Source: Dehalococcoidia bacterium (GTDB lineage Bacteria; Chloroflexota; Dehalococcoidia; GIF9; AB-539-J10). Taken from it: a stretch of 8,653 nucleotides of DNA. Location: assembly GCA_030606765.1 (NCBI GenBank), contig JAUWFX010000070.1:1-8653 (forward strand). The letters run 5' to 3'. The first letter of the stretch is position 1; each line of letters starts with the position of its first letter. The notes below the pieces were generated by a model. The model did no database searches and was not told the origin of the DNA. It worked only from the letters and a program-made list of their open reading frames with translations. The translations under genes and the position numbers were made by a program. Below are positions 1 to 6,964 of this stretch, one piece after another.

Positions 1-1
1 G

Positions 2-439
2 AACAAAAGCCTTATCTTCTGGGAGGACAAGCTACGCAGTGTCAGTGACCAACTAATCGTTACTACTGATGATGGTTCTTATGCCCGCAAGGGGCTAGTG
101 CTGGCGCCCTTAAAAGAATTGCTTGAGGGTGATGAGAAGATTGACCGAGTCATTGCCATTGGCCCGACCATCATGATGAAGTTCTGTGCCCGGACCACCC
201 AGCCTTTCGGGGTGAAGACTATTGTTAGCCTGAATCCAATAATGGTTGATGGCACAGGGATGTGTGGCTGTTGCCGGGTATCCGTTGGTGGCGTAACCAA
301 GTTTGCCTGCGTGGATGGGCCTGATTTTGACGGGCATCAGGTAGACTGGGACTTGCTCTCGGCCCGGCTGCGTATTTATCTTGATGAAGAAAAACGCTCT
401 TTTGAGCAGTGGCAGGCTCAGATGGGCAAGCGTTCTTGA
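2..439 (+). CDS. nfnA: NfnA/SudB-type flavoprotein subunit, C-terminal half (5' end outside window)
   Basis: Small subunit of an NfnAB/sulfide dehydrogenase-type complex, a PyrK-like ferredoxin reductase that holds FAD and a [2Fe-2S] cluster and exchanges electrons with NAD(H) in the cytoplasm. The frame is open from the left edge; 145 residues are visible, about half the family length, so the FAD domain is mostly missing. The visible part has the end of the nucleotide-binding domain (IGPTIMMK, residues 54-60 of the fragment) and the C-terminal cluster motif DGTGMCGCCRV followed by FACVDGP. In PyrK the cluster has four Cys ligands. In the Nfn/Sud family the first is an Asp, here D83, with C88, C91 and C103. 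C90 is an additional cysteine next to a ligand. The gene ends 21 bp before nfnB, its usual partner, which makes Nfn/Sud more likely than a true PyrK; no pyrD is visible. The natural electron donor and acceptor cannot be told from sequence. Confidence 0.9.
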   Translation, partial: NKSLIFWEDKLRSVSDQLIVTTDDGSYARKGLVLAPLKELLEGDEKIDRVIAIGPTIMMKFCARTTQPFGVKTIVSLNPIMVDGTGMCGCCRVSVGGVTKFACVDGPDFDGHQVDWDLLSARLRIYLDEEKRSFEQWQAQMGKRS

Positions 440-460
440 ATGGAGGTCTGAGCAACATAC

Positions 461-1858
461 ATGGCTAAGCTTAATCTCAACAGAGAGCCAATGACAAAGC
501 AGGACCCCAAGACGCGGGGTAAAAACTTTAACGAGGTCGCCTTGGGTTACAGCGCCGAGCAGGCTAAAGCCGAGGCAAGCCGTTGTATCCAGTGTCCCAA
601 GCATTCCTGTACTGATGGCTGCCCGGTGGAAATAGATATCCCCGGTTTTATCAAGGCTGTCCTTGATGATAATATGCCCGAAGCGGTAAGGATACTCAAG
701 GATAAGAACAGCCTGCCCGGCATCGGCGGGCGGGTCTGCCCCCAGGAGACACAGTGTGAACATGCATGCTCGCTCGCTAAGAAAGGAGCGCCTATTGCCA
801 TCGGACGCCTGGAGCGTTACGTGGCTGACTGGGAGCGGACTAATATGGGGGCGCTGAACCCCAGTGCAGAGCCACCAAGACCAACTGGTAAACAGGTGGC
901 GGTGGTCGGCTCAGGACCAGCCGGACTGATTGCCGCTGCCGATCTAGCCAAGCTCGGCCATAGCGTTACTCTTTTTGAGGCATTGCACGTGGCTGGTGGG
1001 GTGCTGACGTATGGCATCCCCGAGTTCAGGCTACCGAAGGAAATCGTGCAGGCTGAGGTTGCCTACGTCGCTTCCCTGGGGGTGACGATTGAGCTGGATT
1101 CGGTGGTCGGAAAGGTTGTGACGCTGCCTGAACTGCTGGAGAACGGTTACCATGCGCTTTTCTTAGGTACTGGTGCCGGTGCGCCGATGTTCATGAATAT
1201 TCCCGGCGAGAACCTAAATGGCATCTATTCCGCGAATGAGTTCCTGACCCGGGTTAATCTGATGAAGGCGTACCAGTTTCCTGAATATGATACGCCGGTG
1301 TTTGTGGGCAGAAGGGTGGCAGTGATTGGTGGTGGTAATGTGGCTATGGACTCAGCCCGGTGTGCTCTCCGGCTTGGTGCTGACGAGGTTTATATTATCT
1401 ACCGTCGGTCAGAGGTAGAGATGCCTGCCCGCCGTGAGGAAGTTGAGAATGCCAAGGAGGAGGGAATCCAGTTCAAGCTGCTGACCAACCCAAAGAGGTA
1501 TATCGGCAATGAGTCGGGCTGGGCAGTTGGTATGGAGTGTTACGAGATGGGGCTGGGTGAGCCTGATGAGAGCGGTCGGCGGCGCCCCATTGCCAAAGAG
1601 GGAAGTGAGTTTATCCTGGACGTGGATATGGTGGTAGCTGCCTTGGGCACACGTCCCAATCCCCTTATTGCTCAAACTACTTCTGATTTGAAGACAACCA
1701 AGTGGGGTACGGTAGTGGCTGATGAGACTACCGGCAAGACGATGAAGGACAGAGTCTGGGCTGGTGGGGATATAGTTACCGGCGCCGCCACGGTAATAAG
1801 CGCTATGGGCGCTGCCCGCCGCGCAGCAAGGGATATAGATCAGTATTTGAGGAGGTAG
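461..1858 (+). CDS. nfnB: NfnB/SudA-type large flavoprotein subunit (GltD-like)
   Basis: Large subunit partner of NfnA and a member of the glutamate synthase small-subunit family. In characterised NfnAB it binds FAD, two [4Fe-4S] clusters and NADP(H), and its FAD is the bifurcating site that links NADPH, NADH and ferredoxin. The length of 465 residues is normal for the family. In order: N-terminal cluster cysteines C42, C45, C50 and C54, then C93, C99 and C103 with a nearby acidic E96 (known Nfn enzymes have one cluster with a Glu ligand); a first dinucleotide fold GSGPAG at 150-155 (FAD); a second GGGNVA at 290-295 followed by YRRS (NADPH); and the C-terminal FAD motif WAGGD at 433-437. The ATG at 461 matches the usual family N-terminus; GGAGG at 442-446 is 14 nt away, rather far. 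The name 'glutamate synthase small subunit' is the common alternative, but no large GltB subunit is visible and the nfnA neighbour favours Nfn/Sud. Confidence 0.9.
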   Translation: MAKLNLNREPMTKQDPKTRGKNFNEVALGYSAEQAKAEASRCIQCPKHSCTDGCPVEIDIPGFIKAVLDDNMPEAVRILKDKNSLPGIGGRVCPQETQCEHACSLAKKGAPIAIGRLERYVADWERTNMGALNPSAEPPRPTGKQVAVVGSGPAGLIAAADLAKLGHSVTLFEALHVAGGVLTYGIPEFRLPKEIVQAEVAYVASLGVTIELDSVVGKVVTLPELLENGYHALFLGTGAGAPMFMNIPGENLNGIYSANEFLTRVNLMKAYQFPEYDTPVFVGRRVAVIGGGNVAMDSARCALRLGADEVYIIYRRSEVEMPARREEVENAKEEGIQFKLLTNPKRYIGNESGWAVGMECYEMGLGEPDESGRRRPIAKEGSEFILDVDMVVAALGTRPNPLIAQTTSDLKTTKWGTVVADETTGKTMKDRVWAGGDIVTGAATVISAMGAARRAARDIDQYLRR

Positions 1859-1860
1859 TT

Positions 1861-1947
1861 GTGGGCGAGATACAGGATTGCCTTTTTGGCACAGATATGG
1901 TATTAGTTATCCGTTTCATTGAGCTGGCAAGTAAGGGCGGATTGTAA
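1861..1947 (+). other. possible 28-codon leader or remnant ORF (GTG start)
   Basis: A short open frame starts at GTG two bases after the nfnB stop. It is preceded by GGAGG (1851-1855) lying in the last codons of nfnB, with 5 nt spacing, which is better placed than many true sites in this window. It ends at TAA 1945-1947, inside the loop of the hairpin at 1933-1959. The 28-residue product has no motif I recognise and no run of one amino acid that would suggest classical attenuation. It could be a leader peptide coupled to nfnB, a remnant of a lost gene, or chance. Only the ribosome-site placement and the stop inside the hairpin argue for it. Confidence 0.2.
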
Positions 1948-1959
1948 CTGCCCTTTTTT
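1933..1959 (+). terminator. terminator-like hairpin between nfnB and mvhD
   Basis: An 8-bp stem AAGGGCGG (1933-1940) and CTGCCCTT (1948-1955), with one G-U pair and a 7-nt loop, runs directly into four more T residues (1956-1959). This has the form of a Rho-independent terminator. It stands just before the ribosome site of mvhD, so it may end the nfnAB transcript, act as a partial terminator that lowers mvhDGA expression, or belong to a regulated leader. The stem is short and only moderately GC-rich, so complete termination is uncertain. No convincing promoter lies between the hairpin and mvhD (1960-1973), so some readthrough or an internal promoter further upstream would be needed. Confidence 0.5.
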
Positions 1960-1963
1960 GATT

Positions 1964-1969
1964 AGGAGG
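1964..1969 (+). promoter_or_regulatory. ribosome binding site that fixes the ACG start of mvhD
   Basis: AGGAGG, a perfect Shine-Dalgarno match, is followed by 4 nt and then ACG at 1974. An in-frame TAG lies at 1971-1973, so the mvhD start must be downstream of it. The same AGGAGG hexamer precedes mvhG (2398-2403). The site points to 1974, not to the ATG at 2058, which has no comparable motif in front of it. Confidence 0.7.
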
Positions 1970-1973
1970 ATAG

Positions 1974-2417
1974 ACGGGCAACTCTGAACCAAAAATAGTA
2001 GCTTTCTGCTGTAACTGGTGCTCTTATGCCGGCGCCGACCTGGCTGGCACTTCAAGGATGCAGTACCCTTCTGCTATAAGGATAATCAGAGTGATGTGTA
2101 GCGGCAGAGTAAGCCCCTTTTTCGTCCTTAAGGCACTTAGGGTTGGTGCTGATGGGGTGTTGGTTCTTGGTTGCCATCCCGGTGATTGCCACTACATTGA
2201 AGGGAATTACAAGACACTGCGTCGCATCCTGCTGCTTAAGAAGATACTAAAGCAGCTGGGGATAGAGGACGAAAGAGTGCAACTGGAGTGGGTTTCTGCG
2301 TCAGAAGGAGCAAGATTCGCTGAGGTGGTTAATAGTTTTACTCAAGCCATAAGGAAGCTTGGTCCAAGTCCGTTTCGTCGTTCGGAACAAAATACTCAGG
2401 AGGTAAAAGATGGCTAA
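1974..2417 (+). CDS. mvhD: MvhD, [2Fe-2S] electron-transfer subunit of group 3c hydrogenase, probable ACG start
   Basis: Small iron-sulfur protein that, in the MvhADG-HdrABC complex, passes electrons from the hydrogenase small subunit to the flavoprotein HdrA. From 1974 the product is 147 residues, the normal family length. It carries the conserved cysteines: C12, C13 and C16 ([15 protein letters not shown]), C42 (VMCSGRV), and C67 and C72 (GCHPGDCHY), followed by the LEWVSASEG segment. The frame is closed by TAG at 1971-1973 and has no ATG, GTG or TTG before ATG 2058, which would delete the first cysteine motif. ACG 1974 lies 4 nt after AGGAGG and gives the expected N-terminus (EPKIVAF after four residues), so I call it the start; a sequencing error or point mutation of ATG to ACG would look the same. 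An ATA at 1995 is the only other near-cognate candidate and lacks a ribosome site. All positions that are Sec in some archaeal homologues are Cys here. The 3' end overlaps mvhG by 8 bp. Confidence 0.92.
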   Translation, partial: TGNSEPKIVAFCCNWCSYAGADLAGTSRMQYPSAIRIIRVMCSGRVSPFFVLKALRVGADGVLVLGCHPGDCHYIEGNYKTLRRILLLKKILKQLGIEDERVQLEWVSASEGARFAEVVNSFTQAIRKLGPSPFRRSEQNTQEVKDG

Positions 2418-3369
2418 ACTGAAGATAGCTCTTTATTGGGGAGCGAGTTGTGGTGGGTGTGACATTGCGACTCTGGCTATACATGAGAAGATACTGAAGC
2501 TAGCTGAGGTTGCCGACATCGTATTCTGGCCGGTAGCCATGGATTTCAAGTATGCTGATGTAGAGAAAATGGCAGATAAGAGCATAGATGTCTGTCTATT
2601 CAACGGAGCTATCAGGAATGAAGAGAACGAGCATATGGCTCATGTTCTGCGAGCCAAGTCCAAGGTAATGATAGCCTATGGCTCTTGTGCTTATGAAGGC
2701 TGTATCCCCGGGCTTTCCAATTTTTACAACCTGCAAATGACGCTCGACTGCGTTTACATTGAAACGCCATCAACTGAAAATCCTGAGAAAATCCTTCCTC
2801 AGACGAAAGTCAAAGTGCCGGAGGGTGAACTTGAGCTGCCTGAGCTCTATGATACGGTAAAGACTCTGGCCCAAACTGTGGACGTGGACTATTTTGTCCC
2901 CGGGTGTCCCCCGGAAGAAAAGACTACCTGGCTTGCCCTTGAAGCATTGATAGAAGGCAAGTTACCACCGAAAGGCACCGTCATAAGCGGCTCGGTAAAA
3001 GCTGTTTGCGATGAATGCCCCCGTACTAAGGAAGAGAAGAAGATCAAGAAGTTCTATAGGCCCTACGAAATAATCCCTGATGCAGAGAAATGTCTGCTGG
3101 AGCAGGGGTTATTGTGCTACGGCATAGCAACTCGAGGGGGCTGTGGTGCTCTCTGTCCTCAGGCTAACATGCCTTGTACTGGCTGTTACGGTCCGGTGGA
3201 AGGAGTAATCGACCAGGGGGCTCATTTTCTGACCGCTCTGTCGTCTATCATCGATTCTAATGAGGCTGAGGAGATTCAAAGGATACTTGATGATATTCCC
3301 GACCCGGCGGGCACCTTCTACCGTTATAGTCTGCCAGATTCACTACTCAGGAGGGCGAGGATAAAATGA
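2410..3369 (+). CDS. mvhG: MvhG/VhuG, [NiFe] hydrogenase small subunit (group 3c)
   Basis: Small subunit of a cytoplasmic F420-nonreducing [NiFe] hydrogenase; it carries electrons between the Ni-Fe site in MvhA and MvhD through iron-sulfur clusters. The product is 319 residues with no signal peptide or twin-arginine motif, as expected for a soluble group 3 enzyme. The proximal-cluster cysteines are visible: C14 and C17 (WGASCGGCD), C93 (YGSC) and C166 (PGCPPEE). A cysteine-rich C-terminal part (C200, C203, C228, C236, C245, C249, C256, C259) would hold the further [4Fe-4S] clusters typical of MvhG. The start is ATG 2410, 6 nt after AGGAGG at 2398-2403, overlapping the mvhD stop, so translation is probably coupled. 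The end overlaps the mvhA start in an ATGA (3366-3369). The identification is secure; the choice of MvhG over FrhG rests on the neighbouring mvhD and the lack of an frhB-like gene in the window. Confidence 0.95.
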   Translation: MAKLKIALYWGASCGGCDIATLAIHEKILKLAEVADIVFWPVAMDFKYADVEKMADKSIDVCLFNGAIRNEENEHMAHVLRAKSKVMIAYGSCAYEGCIPGLSNFYNLQMTLDCVYIETPSTENPEKILPQTKVKVPEGELELPELYDTVKTLAQTVDVDYFVPGCPPEEKTTWLALEALIEGKLPPKGTVISGSVKAVCDECPRTKEEKKIKKFYRPYEIIPDAEKCLLEQGLLCYGIATRGGCGALCPQANMPCTGCYGPVEGVIDQGAHFLTALSSIIDSNEAEEIQRILDDIPDPAGTFYRYSLPDSLLRRARIK

Positions 3370-4832
3370 AGAAGATAACGATCGATCCTATGACCCGGCT
3401 GGAAGGACATGGCAAAATCACCATCTTTCTTAACGAGGATGGCAGTGTAGCCAATGCCTATCTGCAGATTCCCGAACTCAGAGGATTTGAGAAATTTTGC
3501 GAGGGCCGGCCGGCCGAGGATATGCCTCAGATAACTCAGCGTATTTGCGGAGTTTGCCCCGAAGCCCACCACATGGCAGCAACCAAAGCCTTAGATGAGC
3601 TGTTTCATGTCGAACCGACGAGCACTGCCAAAAAGCTGCGTGAGCTTCTCTACAGTGCTTTCTTTGTAACTGACCACACCACGCACTTCTATATCCTTTC
3701 CGCCCCTGATTTCGTTATGGGGCCAGATGCACCGCCTGCGGAGCGCAATATACTGGGAGTAATTGCCAAGGTAGGATTGGAACTGGGTGGTGCTGTAATC
3801 AATACGCGCAAGCAGAATCACTGGATTATTCAAACAATTGGTGGCCGTGCGATACACCCCTGTTTTGGCCTGCCGGGCGGCGTGAGCAGGGCCATAAATG
3901 AAGAAGAAAGGGCACAGATAGAAGAAATAGCCAAATCGTCGGTGGAGTTTGGCAAGTTGTCGCTCAAGGTTTTCGACGATGTTGTTCTCAAGAATAAAGT
4001 ATACCTGGACATGATCCTGAGCGATACCTATACCCAAAGGTCCTATAATATGGGCTTAGTTGACGAAAAGAATAAAGTCAACTTCTATGACGGTAAAGTC
4101 CGGGTAGTTGACCCTGCGGGGAAGGAGTTCTGCAAGTATGCACCGCGGGAATATCTGGAACACATAGCTGAAAGAGTGGAGCCCTGGACATACCTGAAGT
4201 TCCCTTATCTTAAGAAAGTTGGCTGGAAAGGTTTTGTTGACGGTAAAGACAGTGGGGTTTATCGAGCTACGCCTCTGTCACGGCTGAATGCAGCCGATGG
4301 CATGGCAACTCCGCTGGCGCAGGAAGAATATGAAAGGATGTATTCCACTCTGGGTGGCAAGCCGGCCGACTATACTCTGGCAACCCACTGGGCGCGCCTG
4401 ATCGAACTTCTTTATGCTGCGGAGAGGTTACTGGAACTCAGTCAGGACCCGGAAATAACGAGCACGGATATTCGCAACATACCGACGGCGACGCCCGATG
4501 AAGGGGTGGCCATCGTGGAGGCACCGAGGGGCACTCTCACCCATCACTACACTACTGATGAAAGAGGAGTGATAAAGAAGTGTAACCTGGTGGTGGGTAC
4601 GACCAACAACTACGCTCCTCTGTTCATGTCAATCAAGAAAGCAGCGGAAGACTTCATAAAGCCTGGAGTAGAGATAACGGAGGGGTTGCTTAACCGAATT
4701 GAGATGGCATGGCGACCATATGATCCATGTTTATCGTGTGCCACACACGCTCTGCCCGGGCAGTTGCCTCTGGAAGTGACCATATGTGATGCCGGTGGCA
4801 ACGAGCTCAGGAAACTGAGCCGGGGCATCTGA
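3366..4832 (+). CDS. mvhA: MvhA/VhuA, [NiFe] hydrogenase large (catalytic) subunit (group 3c)
   Basis: Catalytic subunit that binds the Ni-Fe(CN)2CO centre and interconverts H2 with protons and electrons. The product is 488 residues. The N-terminal L1 motif RICGVCPEAHH supplies C61 and C64; the C-terminal L2 motif DPCLSCATH supplies C455 and C458. These four cysteines are the metal ligands, and none is replaced by selenocysteine. After H461 there is a 27-residue tail, the extension normally removed by a maturation protease once nickel is in place; the protease gene follows directly. The start is ATG 3366, sharing ATGA with the mvhG stop, with GAGG at 3357-3360 at 5 nt spacing. The direction of the reaction in the cell is not visible from sequence; characterised group 3c enzymes mostly oxidise H2 as part of an electron-bifurcating complex. 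Confidence 0.96.
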   Translation: MKKITIDPMTRLEGHGKITIFLNEDGSVANAYLQIPELRGFEKFCEGRPAEDMPQITQRICGVCPEAHHMAATKALDELFHVEPTSTAKKLRELLYSAFFVTDHTTHFYILSAPDFVMGPDAPPAERNILGVIAKVGLELGGAVINTRKQNHWIIQTIGGRAIHPCFGLPGGVSRAINEEERAQIEEIAKSSVEFGKLSLKVFDDVVLKNKVYLDMILSDTYTQRSYNMGLVDEKNKVNFYDGKVRVVDPAGKEFCKYAPREYLEHIAERVEPWTYLKFPYLKKVGWKGFVDGKDSGVYRATPLSRLNAADGMATPLAQEEYERMYSTLGGKPADYTLATHWARLIELLYAAERLLELSQDPEITSTDIRNIPTATPDEGVAIVEAPRGTLTHHYTTDERGVIKKCNLVVGTTNNYAPLFMSIKKAAEDFIKPGVEITEGLLNRIEMAWRPYDPCLSCATHALPGQLPLEVTICDAGGNELRKLSRGI

Positions 4833-4854
4833 TAACAAGTTTTGGCAAATCGAA

Positions 4855-5328
4855 ATGAAAACCCTGGTTCTGGGGCTCGGCAATCCTATTCTCTCCGATG
4901 ATGGAGTAGGGATCAGGGTGGCCCAAGAGGTAGGGAAGAAGCTCAACGACCCCCGAATAACTATAGCTGAGGCCAGTCTGGCCGGTATAAGCCTCTTAGA
5001 TCTTGTAGTAGGCTATGATGAAGTTGTCATCATTGATGCTATTCAAACCGGAAAAGAGAATGCCGGCCAGGTATCTTGTATGGGGCCTGAAGATTTCTCC
5101 TGCGCCAAACATCTCTCGTCACCTCATCAGATAAACTTGGTTACTGCTCTCGAGTTAGGCAAGCTGCTTAACTTAGCGATGCCCGAGAAAATCACTATAT
5201 TTGCTGTGGAGGTAAAGGACATTACTACCTTCAGCGAGAAATGCACGTCTGAGGTGGAGCAGGCAATCCCCGCAGTAGTTAACAAGGTGCTGCAGGAGTT
5301 AAATGCAAAACATCCCGCTGAAGGCTAA
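4855..5328 (+). CDS. hycI: hydrogenase maturation endopeptidase (HycI/HoxM family)
   Basis: Nickel-dependent protease that cuts the C-terminal tail from the hydrogenase large subunit as the last step of assembly. The 157-residue product is of normal size. It has the N-terminal GLGNPILSDDGVG signature (residues 7-19) and the three residues expected to sense nickel: an acidic residue at D16, D61 (IIDAIQTG) and H91 (SPHQINL). Its likely substrate is the 27-residue MvhA extension encoded 22 bp upstream. ATG 4855 gives the family N-terminus exactly (MKTLVLGLGNP). No clear Shine-Dalgarno sequence stands before it, unlike the preceding hydrogenase genes, so expression may depend on coupling to mvhA or be set low, which would suit an enzyme needed in small amounts. 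No hypA-F genes are in the window. Confidence 0.94.
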   Translation: MKTLVLGLGNPILSDDGVGIRVAQEVGKKLNDPRITIAEASLAGISLLDLVVGYDEVVIIDAIQTGKENAGQVSCMGPEDFSCAKHLSSPHQINLVTALELGKLLNLAMPEKITIFAVEVKDITTFSEKCTSEVEQAIPAVVNKVLQELNAKHPAEG

Positions 5329-5498
5329 TGATAACGAGTCAGGGCCTCGTCGCTCAGAGCCAAGTGCCAAAGCAATCTCAGATTAGAATTATCGGATTGG
5401 ATGAGAGAACAAGCTCGCATGTGAAAAGAAGATTCCTCGATGTGGCGAAACAACACGAAGATACTCAGGGCTTGCTCACGATAGCTGGAATTGTCTAA
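5328..5498 (+). CDS. possible small hypothetical protein (56 codons)
   Basis: An open frame of 56 codons begins with an ATG that shares one base with the protease stop (TAATG, 5326-5330), a typical arrangement for coupled genes, and ends at TAA 5496-5498, 15 bp before the moaC stop on the other strand. A weak GAAGG lies at 5320-5324, only 3 nt from the start. The product begins Gln-rich (residues 5-18) and continues with a mixed charged segment containing IRIIGLDERTSSHVKRRF and LLTIAGIV; I recognise no domain. An uninterrupted frame of this length arises by chance in a few percent of cases, so the start-stop overlap is the main support. It fills almost the whole 185-bp convergent gap, which otherwise shows no clear terminator. 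It could equally be non-coding. Confidence 0.35.
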   Translation: MITSQGLVAQSQVPKQSQIRIIGLDERTSSHVKRRFLDVAKQHEDTQGLLTIAGIV

Positions 5499-5513
5499 GG
5501 CTGCTTTTCGATC

Positions 5514-5972
5514 TCATCCGCCGGCGAGATAAGGCCCGCTTTTGCCTCCGCTCTTCCTTATCAGGCGAATCTCTCCAATGGTCATGCCCTTGTCCACTGC
5601 TTTGCACATATCATAGATAGTCAGAGCGCTTATAGCCACAGCAACTAGTGCTTCCATTTCGAATCCTGTTTTTCCTATCCCTTTGGCGCTGGCGGTAATC
5701 CTGACAAAAGCGCCCTTTCCGGGGAGATTGAATTCAACTGCAATGCTGGTGAGCTGAAGAGGGTGACAGAGGGGTATCAGACGATGAGTTTCTTTTGCGG
5801 CCATGATTCCAGCCGTTTTTGCTACGGCCAGAACATCTCCTTTTTCTAGCTCCCCTCTGCGGATGAGTTCTAAGGTAGCAGGCTTCATCTGTACTTTGCC
5901 TTTGGCTACTGCCTGGCGTTCTGTTTCTTTCTTCTGGGTAACGTCTATCATGCGAATCTGCCCTAGCTCCAT
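5514..5972 (-). CDS. moaC: MoaC, cyclic pyranopterin monophosphate synthase
   Basis: Catalyses the second half of the first stage of molybdopterin synthesis: it rearranges the MoaA product, 3',8-cyclo-7,8-dihydro-GTP, into cyclic pyranopterin monophosphate. The product is 152 residues, normal for the stand-alone enzyme. Family landmarks in order: MIDVTQK near the N-terminus (residues 8-14), [23 protein letters not shown] with the conserved LCHP, then [10 protein letters not shown] (most members have Val where this has Phe), [13 protein letters not shown] with the catalytic-site DMCKAVDK, and the GGKSG end. The start codon at 5970-5972 has GGAGG (complement of 5979-5983) at 6 nt. A second in-frame ATG seven codons later would also keep the core, but the ribosome site favours the first. 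It starts 2 bp after the moaA stop and is the last gene of the minus-strand operon visible here. Confidence 0.97.
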   Translation of the reverse strand: MELGQIRMIDVTQKKETERQAVAKGKVQMKPATLELIRRGELEKGDVLAVAKTAGIMAAKETHRLIPLCHPLQLTSIAVEFNLPGKGAFVRITASAKGIGKTGFEMEALVAVAISALTIYDMCKAVDKGMTIGEIRLIRKSGGKSGPYLAGG

Positions 5973-5974
5973 TT

Positions 5975-6964
5975 CTAACCTCCGATCCGTGACATTCTTC
6001 GATTAGCCAGGCTGGCCCCGGTGCAATCGGGGTCTCCCCTCAGGTGATGATGCTCTGGCTTAGAAGCAACCGCCTTTAGAATCAGGCGTTTTAGCTCCGC
6101 CATCGGACTATTATTGCGTAGCGGCATTTTCAGGTCAATCTCGTCTGCGGCCAGAAGGCAGGGGCGTAGCTTTCCGTCGGGGCTGAGGCGCATGCGGTTA
6201 CACCTGAAACAAAAGGAAGGCTCCGTTAGGGGACTGATGAAGCCTATAGTGCCCTTGGCTCCAGGCAAGCGGTAGTACGTAGCAGGCCCGTTGCCAGTTA
6301 CGGGTGCCCGAGGCTCAAGCTTGCCAAGGAAACCGATATGTCGTCGCAATTCAGCGGAAGGTACGGACTCTACACAACCATTGAAGGGCATAAGCTCGAT
6401 GAATCGGACATGCCATTCTTCCTTATGGGTCATCCTGGCGAAATCCAGTATCTCTTCATCGTTTATGCCTCGCATAATCACAACGTTTGTTTTGACTGGG
6501 TGAAGGCCAGCATCTCTCGCCGCCTCAATACCCTCAAGGACATCTTTCAACTCTCCAAGGCGTGTTATGTCACGAAATTTATCGGCCTTGATCGTGTCCA
6601 GGCTAACATTAACTCTGGTTAAGCCTGCTTGCTTAAGTTCCAGGGCGCATTTCTTGAGGAACGTCCCATTTGTCGTCAGCGATAGCTCGTCGATTCCCTC
6701 GGTCTGAGATAGCATCTTAATCAGCCTGGGTAACTCCGCTCTGACCAGGGGCTCACCGCCGGTGAGCCGTATCCTGTTGATGCCGAGCTCCGCCGCTGCC
6801 CGGACAACAGCCCGAATCTCCTCGTAGGAGAGAATCTCACTATGTGGTATTAAGGGGACACCTCCAGGTGGCATACAGTAGATGCAGCGCAGGTTACAAC
6901 GGTCGGTAACAGATATCCGGAGGTAATTTATGCTCCGTCCGAATGAATCAACGATTCCGGTCAT
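5975..6964 (-). CDS. moaA: MoaA, GTP 3',8-cyclase (radical SAM)
   Basis: First enzyme of molybdopterin cofactor synthesis. It uses S-adenosylmethionine and a [4Fe-4S] cluster to form 3',8-cyclo-7,8-dihydro-GTP. The product is 329 residues, full length. The radical SAM cluster motif is C23, C27 and C30 (CNLRCIYC), followed by TGGEP at 68-72 for SAM binding. The second, C-terminal cluster that holds GTP is C252, C255 and C269 (CFRCNRMR, then RPCL). The protein ends in Gly-Gly (RIGG), the tail needed for activity in characterised MoaA. The start overlaps the tupC stop in ATGA (6961-6964); AAGGA, complement of 6975-6979, lies 10 nt upstream. Full conservation of both cluster motifs and the GG tail indicates an active enzyme. 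moaB, moaD, moaE and moeA are not in the window, so later steps must be encoded elsewhere. Confidence 0.98.
   Translation of the reverse strand: MTGIVDSFGRSINYLRISVTDRCNLRCIYCMPPGGVPLIPHSEILSYEEIRAVVRAAAELGINRIRLTGGEPLVRAELPRLIKMLSQTEGIDELSLTTNGTFLKKCALELKQAGLTRVNVSLDTIKADKFRDITRLGELKDVLEGIEAARDAGLHPVKTNVVIMRGINDEEILDFARMTHKEEWHVRFIELMPFNGCVESVPSAELRRHIGFLGKLEPRAPVTGNGPATYYRLPGAKGTIGFISPLTEPSFCFRCNRMRLSPDGKLRPCLLAADEIDLKMPLRNNSPMAELKRLILKAVASKPEHHHLRGDPDCTGASLANRRMSRIGG

Noticed and set aside
110..763. 217-codon open frame on the minus strand
   Set aside because: It lies antisense to nfnA and nfnB, both clearly coding with intact motifs, and its translation shows no recognisable domain.
461..1858. 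Annotation as glutamate synthase small subunit (GltD)
   Set aside because: The family is shared, but the adjacent nfnA and the absence of a gltB gene make an Nfn/Sud role more likely; kept as an alternative only.
1886..1913. Possible sigma70 promoter for mvhDGA: TTGGCA at 1886-1891
   Set aside because: The -35-like hexamer is good (5 of 6), but the sequence at the right distance (TATCCG at 1908) matches only half of a -10 box. Too weak to annotate.
2058..2417. mvhD read as a 119-residue protein from ATG 2058
   Set aside because: It would delete the conserved [15 protein letters not shown] segment and has no Shine-Dalgarno site; the frame is open and family-like back to 1974.
3591..4037. 148-codon open frame on the minus strand
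   Set aside because: Antisense shadow of mvhA, whose sense frame carries the hydrogenase motifs throughout.
5329..5513. Intrinsic terminator in the convergent gap between the two operons
   Set aside because: Only weak stems were found (for example CAATCT with GGATTG, and a bulged GGCCTC with GAGCC), none followed by a T run on either strand.
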